From positions 1 through 7,323 of the forward strand of contig SLGQ01000068.1 of the NCBI GenBank assembly GCA_007136595.1: 7,323 bases of DNA. Direction: 5' to 3'. Under the pieces are notes generated by a model that saw only the letters and a program-made list of their open reading frames with translations, was not told the origin of the DNA and ran no database searches. The stretch's first letter is position 1, and every line of letters begins with the position of its first letter. The translations under genes and the position numbers were made by a program. Shown here piece after piece: positions 4,701 to 7,323 of the stretch. Source of the DNA: Candidatus Sumerlaeota bacterium. Its GTDB lineage: Bacteria; UBP6; UBA1177.

Positions 4701-4704
4701 TATT
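4688..4704 (+). repeat. TTA trinucleotide microsatellite, 5 copies plus TT
   Basis: Five TTA units in a row, overlapping the -10 region upstream of the gene at 4737. Confidence 0.9.
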
Positions 4705-4736
4705 TCGGTGTGCGGGGATAAAACCAGGAGGTGACA

Positions 4737-6065
4737 ATGAAACTGCTTTTTCTTGTTTTTATTTTTTTCGGGGTTTTCAACATATACTCCAACAACATTT
4801 GGATAACCCAAAAACCATCGGAATTTACAACGGCTTCAGGTCAACTGATAAGTGTGGGAACCAGAACAAGAGGGTATGCAATGGGGACTGAGCAGGGTAA
4901 TCAGGGTACCTCACCTTACTGTTTTGTCATGCTTGACGGAATGAATTGGGATAGCTGTTCCCCTAATCTTGCAGGACCTATGAAGTTTGTGACACCTGCG
5001 AAAGTCTTACCCGATGGCAGAATGGTGGGAGTTATAACAGAAATCCAAGGGTGGACAAATGTCCTTTCTTCTGTTATCATCAGCGATGATCTTCAAAACT
5101 TCATACCTGTTTATTTTTTTGACCAGAACAATCCTGATGACACTACCAGCGGATACCCGAGATCACTATCTGTCGTGGGAAATAATATATGGCTTGGAAC
5201 AAAAAACGGTAAGATTAAAAAAAGTACTGATATGGGAATAAATTGGAAAAATATTACTCTCAGTTCAGTATCTGACATGCAGATCAGCATGGTAGTTTTT
5301 ACAGACGAGTTAAATGGTTTTGCAGGTGGAGGAGTTATTTCTGAAAGTACAGATTGGGATGGTAACAAGGTAAGCACTGTAGAAAAAGCAGGTGCAGTAT
5401 GGGAGACCTCTGACGGGGGAGAAACATGGGAAACTGTTCTTGATAATGCAGAAATCCTACCTCTTCACATAATAAGAACATCTTCCGGGCGGTTATTCCT
5501 GAAATTTCACGACAGTGACACTATAGACAGTAGCGCCGGTTCTAAACGGATAGTGTGGAGTGATGACAAATTCATATCTTTTAAAGGTTACGACCAAAGT
5601 TTTGACATACCCGTTCCTTCCGGAAATTTTTCAATGGGTAACACTCTGGGTATGGATGGAGGAGCTGTCAATGAGATATGGGTTGCAGGCTACTGCGGAG
5701 CCGGGTTTAATGCTCAGGCATGTACCATTGACACAACTGACGGAGGACATACATGGTGGGAAAAGATCGTTCCGGGAGCAATGAAACTTGGACCGATATC
5801 TGTTCTGAGCAGCAACCATGTATATATTGCAGGTGAATTCAAGGCTATGTATAAATGGGGGGATCCCAACGAAGATTTTACACAACCGGAAGAAACCGAA
5901 GAGCCTGAAGAACCTGATTTTCACGAAGATATCCCGGAAACACCTGACAAAGATGCCGGCGACAAAGAAGAGGATCCAACTGAAGTAACAGACGATTCAA
6001 TGTCAGAACATGATGGAGATATATACTATGAAGATGAAGGGTGCAGTTGCTCTTTTATCCGTTAA
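4737..6065 (+). CDS. Secreted protein with Asp-box (BNR-like) repeats and acidic Cys-Ser-Cys C-terminal tail
   Basis: 442 residues. The start ATG at 4737 follows AGGAGGTG (4726-4733), a near-perfect RBS; the in-frame GTG at 4731 lies within that RBS and is rejected. Residues 1-18 (MKLLFLVFIFFGVFNIYS) look like a type I signal peptide. Three Asp boxes of form S/T-x-D-x-G-x-x-W are seen: STDMGINW (163-170), TSDGGETW (224-231) and TTDGGHTW (333-340). They are typical of BNR/sialidase-like and YCF48-like beta-propellers, where they are structural. From about 383 the chain is a Glu/Pro/Asp-rich linker, ending in GCSCSFIR. Proteins of myxobacterial-like surface systems carry a similar Cys-containing tail followed by a membrane helix; here the helix is absent. 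Substrate or ligand is unknown. It is monocistronic, and its stop overlaps the stop of the convergent ATPase gene. Confidence 0.88.
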   Translation: MKLLFLVFIFFGVFNIYSNNIWITQKPSEFTTASGQLISVGTRTRGYAMGTEQGNQGTSPYCFVMLDGMNWDSCSPNLAGPMKFVTPAKVLPDGRMVGVITEIQGWTNVLSSVIISDDLQNFIPVYFFDQNNPDDTTSGYPRSLSVVGNNIWLGTKNGKIKKSTDMGINWKNITLSSVSDMQISMVVFTDELNGFAGGGVISESTDWDGNKVSTVEKAGAVWETSDGGETWETVLDNAEILPLHIIRTSSGRLFLKFHDSDTIDSSAGSKRIVWSDDKFISFKGYDQSFDIPVPSGNFSMGNTLGMDGGAVNEIWVAGYCGAGFNAQACTIDTTDGGHTWWEKIVPGAMKLGPISVLSSNHVYIAGEFKAMYKWGDPNEDFTQPEETEEPEEPDFHEDIPETPDKDAGDKEEDPTEVTDDSMSEHDGDIYYEDEGCSCSFIR

Positions 6066-7003
6066 CTTGGAACTTTTATTCTTTCAATGACATTAAGAAC
6101 AGCGTTTTCTTTAGAGAGTCCCGTAGCATAAGCCGAAGAGTCAAGCATAAGTCTGTGGGCAACAACAGGAACAGCAATTTCAAGGATATCATCAGGTATA
6201 ACAAAGTCTCTGCCATCCATAGCTGCGATTGCTTTTCCCACTTTCATCAAAGCAAGTGATGCTCTCGGACTGCCGCCGAGTTTAACACCATCGGCACTTC
6301 TGGTAGCATTGACAACTGTAACTATGAAATGTTTCAGCTCTTCACTTATCTTGACACTTTCAATTGCACTCATTGCTTTAAGTATATTTTCCGAAGATGC
6401 TACCGGACTCAGTTTATCAAGCTGATCCATAAAACCGTTTCCATTCAGTATTTCAACTTCTTCATCAATAGTTACATAACCTAAAGAAAGTTTCATTGTG
6501 AATCTGTCCATCTGTGATTCAGGAAGTGAATAAGTTCCTCTTGATTCAACATTATTCTGGGTAGCAATTACAAAAAACGGTTTTTCAAGAATAAATATCC
6601 CCGAGTCTGTGCTCACCTGCCCTTCTCCCATTGCTTCGAGCATGGCTGACTGAGTTCTCGGAGAAGCCCTGTTTATTTCATCTGCAAGAACTATGTTTGA
6701 AAACACCGGTCCTTTTTTAAAAATAAATTCTCCCTCATCCTGTTTATATATCGATACCCCGGTGATATCAGCAGGCATAAGATCAGGAGTGAACTGGACT
6801 CTCGAAAAATTCATGTCAACTGATTTTGCAAGAGCTTTTGCCAAAGTGGTTTTACCCGTACCGGGGACATCTTCAAGAAGAATATGTCCACCTGCAAAAA
6901 AAGAGCACACTGCTTTTTTCACCACGGTCTCTTTGCCTTTCAGCAAAGTTGTAATGTTTTCAGTAACACCGTTAAGCAGATTTTGGAGTTGCGATTTATC
7001 CAT
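6062..7003 (-). CDS. MoxR-family AAA+ ATPase
   Basis: 313 residues, the usual size for MoxR ATPases. Walker A is EDVPGTGKTTLAKAL (44-58), Walker B with the family motif is NIVLADEINRASPRTQSAMLE-like (103-123), sensor 1 is VIATQN (145-150), the LPESQMDRF box (160-168) carries the Arg finger, and the C-terminal lid has GGSPRASLAL. MoxR proteins act as chaperone-like ATPases that help assemble or activate complexes, usually with DUF58 and VWA-domain partners encoded next to them. Here the downstream neighbour is convergent and unrelated, so if partners are close they are not on the 3' side. Start ATG 7003 has GGGGG 5 nt upstream; a TTG at 7027 in the same frame would add eight residues and place that G-run inside the gene. 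No lesion is seen. Confidence 0.95.
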   Translation of the reverse strand: MDKSQLQNLLNGVTENITTLLKGKETVVKKAVCSFFAGGHILLEDVPGTGKTTLAKALAKSVDMNFSRVQFTPDLMPADITGVSIYKQDEGEFIFKKGPVFSNIVLADEINRASPRTQSAMLEAMGEGQVSTDSGIFILEKPFFVIATQNNVESRGTYSLPESQMDRFTMKLSLGYVTIDEEVEILNGNGFMDQLDKLSPVASSENILKAMSAIESVKISEELKHFIVTVVNATRSADGVKLGGSPRASLALMKVGKAIAAMDGRDFVIPDDILEIAVPVVAHRLMLDSSAYATGLSKENAVLNVIERIKVPS

Positions 7004-7041
7004 TGGTACCCCCGTTGGAAGAAACAAGACAGAACGGTATA

Positions 7042-7069
7042 ATTTTAACCACTATAAGAAAAGAGTAAA
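7042..7069 (-). promoter_or_regulatory. Possible promoter of the MoxR gene
   Basis: Minus-strand TTTACT (7064-7069), 16 nt, TAAAAT (7042-7047). The -35 is weak. The -10 and spacing match the small-unit promoters at 4007 and 4097. Confidence 0.35.
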
Positions 7070-7106
7070 GAAATATAGTTCAAAACAAAGATGTTTTTTG
7101 TTTTTC

Positions 7107-7135
7107 TTGATTTAAAGTGTATAAACCGCTACAAT
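7107..7135 (+). promoter_or_regulatory. Promoter of the right-edge gene
   Basis: TTGATT (7107-7112), 17-nt spacer, TACAAT (7130-7135). The start would be about 7142, giving a leader of roughly 37 nt before the ATG at 7179. Confidence 0.6.
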
Positions 7136-7178
7136 CTGTATTAGCGATGTTTATTGACTTTCTTTAAGGGAGGAGTTC

Positions 7179-7323
7179 ATGGAAAACAATTTCTTATGTC
7201 CAAAATGCAGAGAATCTTTTTTTAACACCGAAAGAAAATTAATTACTTTAAGAGGTGTGTTAAAGGGTGACAATTTTTCTGTCAGCTCAATTATTGAGCT
7301 TAAAAACCAGAAAGGGGAGTTCG
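7179..7323 (+). CDS. 5' part of a gene with an N-terminal CPKC (zinc-ribbon-like) motif
   Basis: ATG 7179 is preceded by GGGAGGAG (7168-7175), a strong RBS. The 48 visible codons begin MENNFLCPKCRESFFNTERK and stay open to the window edge. Cys7 and Cys10 form one knuckle of a possible zinc ribbon; the second pair is not in the visible part. The rest (LRGVLKGDNFSVSSIIELK) looks like alternating beta strands. Family not recognised. It is divergent from the MoxR gene, with about 175 nt between starts. A DNA- or RNA-binding or regulatory role is possible, but nothing visible fixes it. Confidence 0.8.
   Translation, partial: MENNFLCPKCRESFFNTERKLITLRGVLKGDNFSVSSIIELKNQKGEF

Noticed and set aside
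6693..7115. 140-codon plus-strand ORF antisense to the MoxR gene
   Set aside because: It overlaps conserved Walker A and B coding sequence on the other strand and has no recognisable domain or RBS.

Overview
The window is AT-rich bacterial chromosome from what looks like an uncultured Gram-negative organism. Supporting signs are a lipobox lipoprotein with a long Asp/Asn-Thr-Gly repeat stalk, a secreted beta-propeller-like protein ending in a Cys-Ser-Cys tail, and a tRNA Gly-Cys-Leu operon in the same order as E. coli glyW-cysT-leuZ. Such proteins are familiar to me from delta-proteobacteria-like and candidate-phylum genomes, but the taxonomic placement is inference only.

Layout. 1-150 (-): possible partial ORF running off the left edge. 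271-2214 (-): two-gene operon, AAA ATPase RloA then TOPRIM protein RloB, a predicted anti-phage (AbiL/RloAB-type) module. It has a near-consensus promoter with an inverted repeat between -35 and -10, and near-identical 20-bp direct repeats on both sides. 2215-2675: intergenic region with dispersed repeats and a 10-bp inverted repeat. 2676-3809 (+): lipoprotein with 27 (D/N)TG repeats and a SUMF1/FGE-like C-type-lectin-fold domain. 3810-4289: gene-free, holding a palindromic dispersed element, an octamer tandem repeat and two successive promoter-terminator cassettes that look like tiny RNA genes. 4290-4585 (-): tRNA-Gly, tRNA-Cys, tRNA-Leu. 4737-6065 (+): secreted Asp-box protein. 6062-7003 (-): MoxR-family AAA+ ATPase, tail-to-tail with the previous gene. 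7179-end (+): 5' part of a gene with an N-terminal CPKC motif.

The main discovery candidate is the 3' end of the lipoprotein gene. From about 3684 to 3788 its composition and codon use switch abruptly: Arg codons go from AGA/AGG to CGN, and surface positions of the lectin fold become NNC codons (TAC, TTC, CTC, AGC, CAC, GTC, AAC). That is the footprint expected of a diversity-generating retroelement (DGR) variable region, in which adenines of AAC codons are mutagenised. No reverse transcriptase or template repeat lies in the window, so this would be a remote DGR target: a surface-anchored, stalked, hypervariable binding protein. A second candidate is the pair of tandem 90-bp promoter/hairpin units at 4007-4198, which share a conserved sequence between different but intact inverted-repeat arms.
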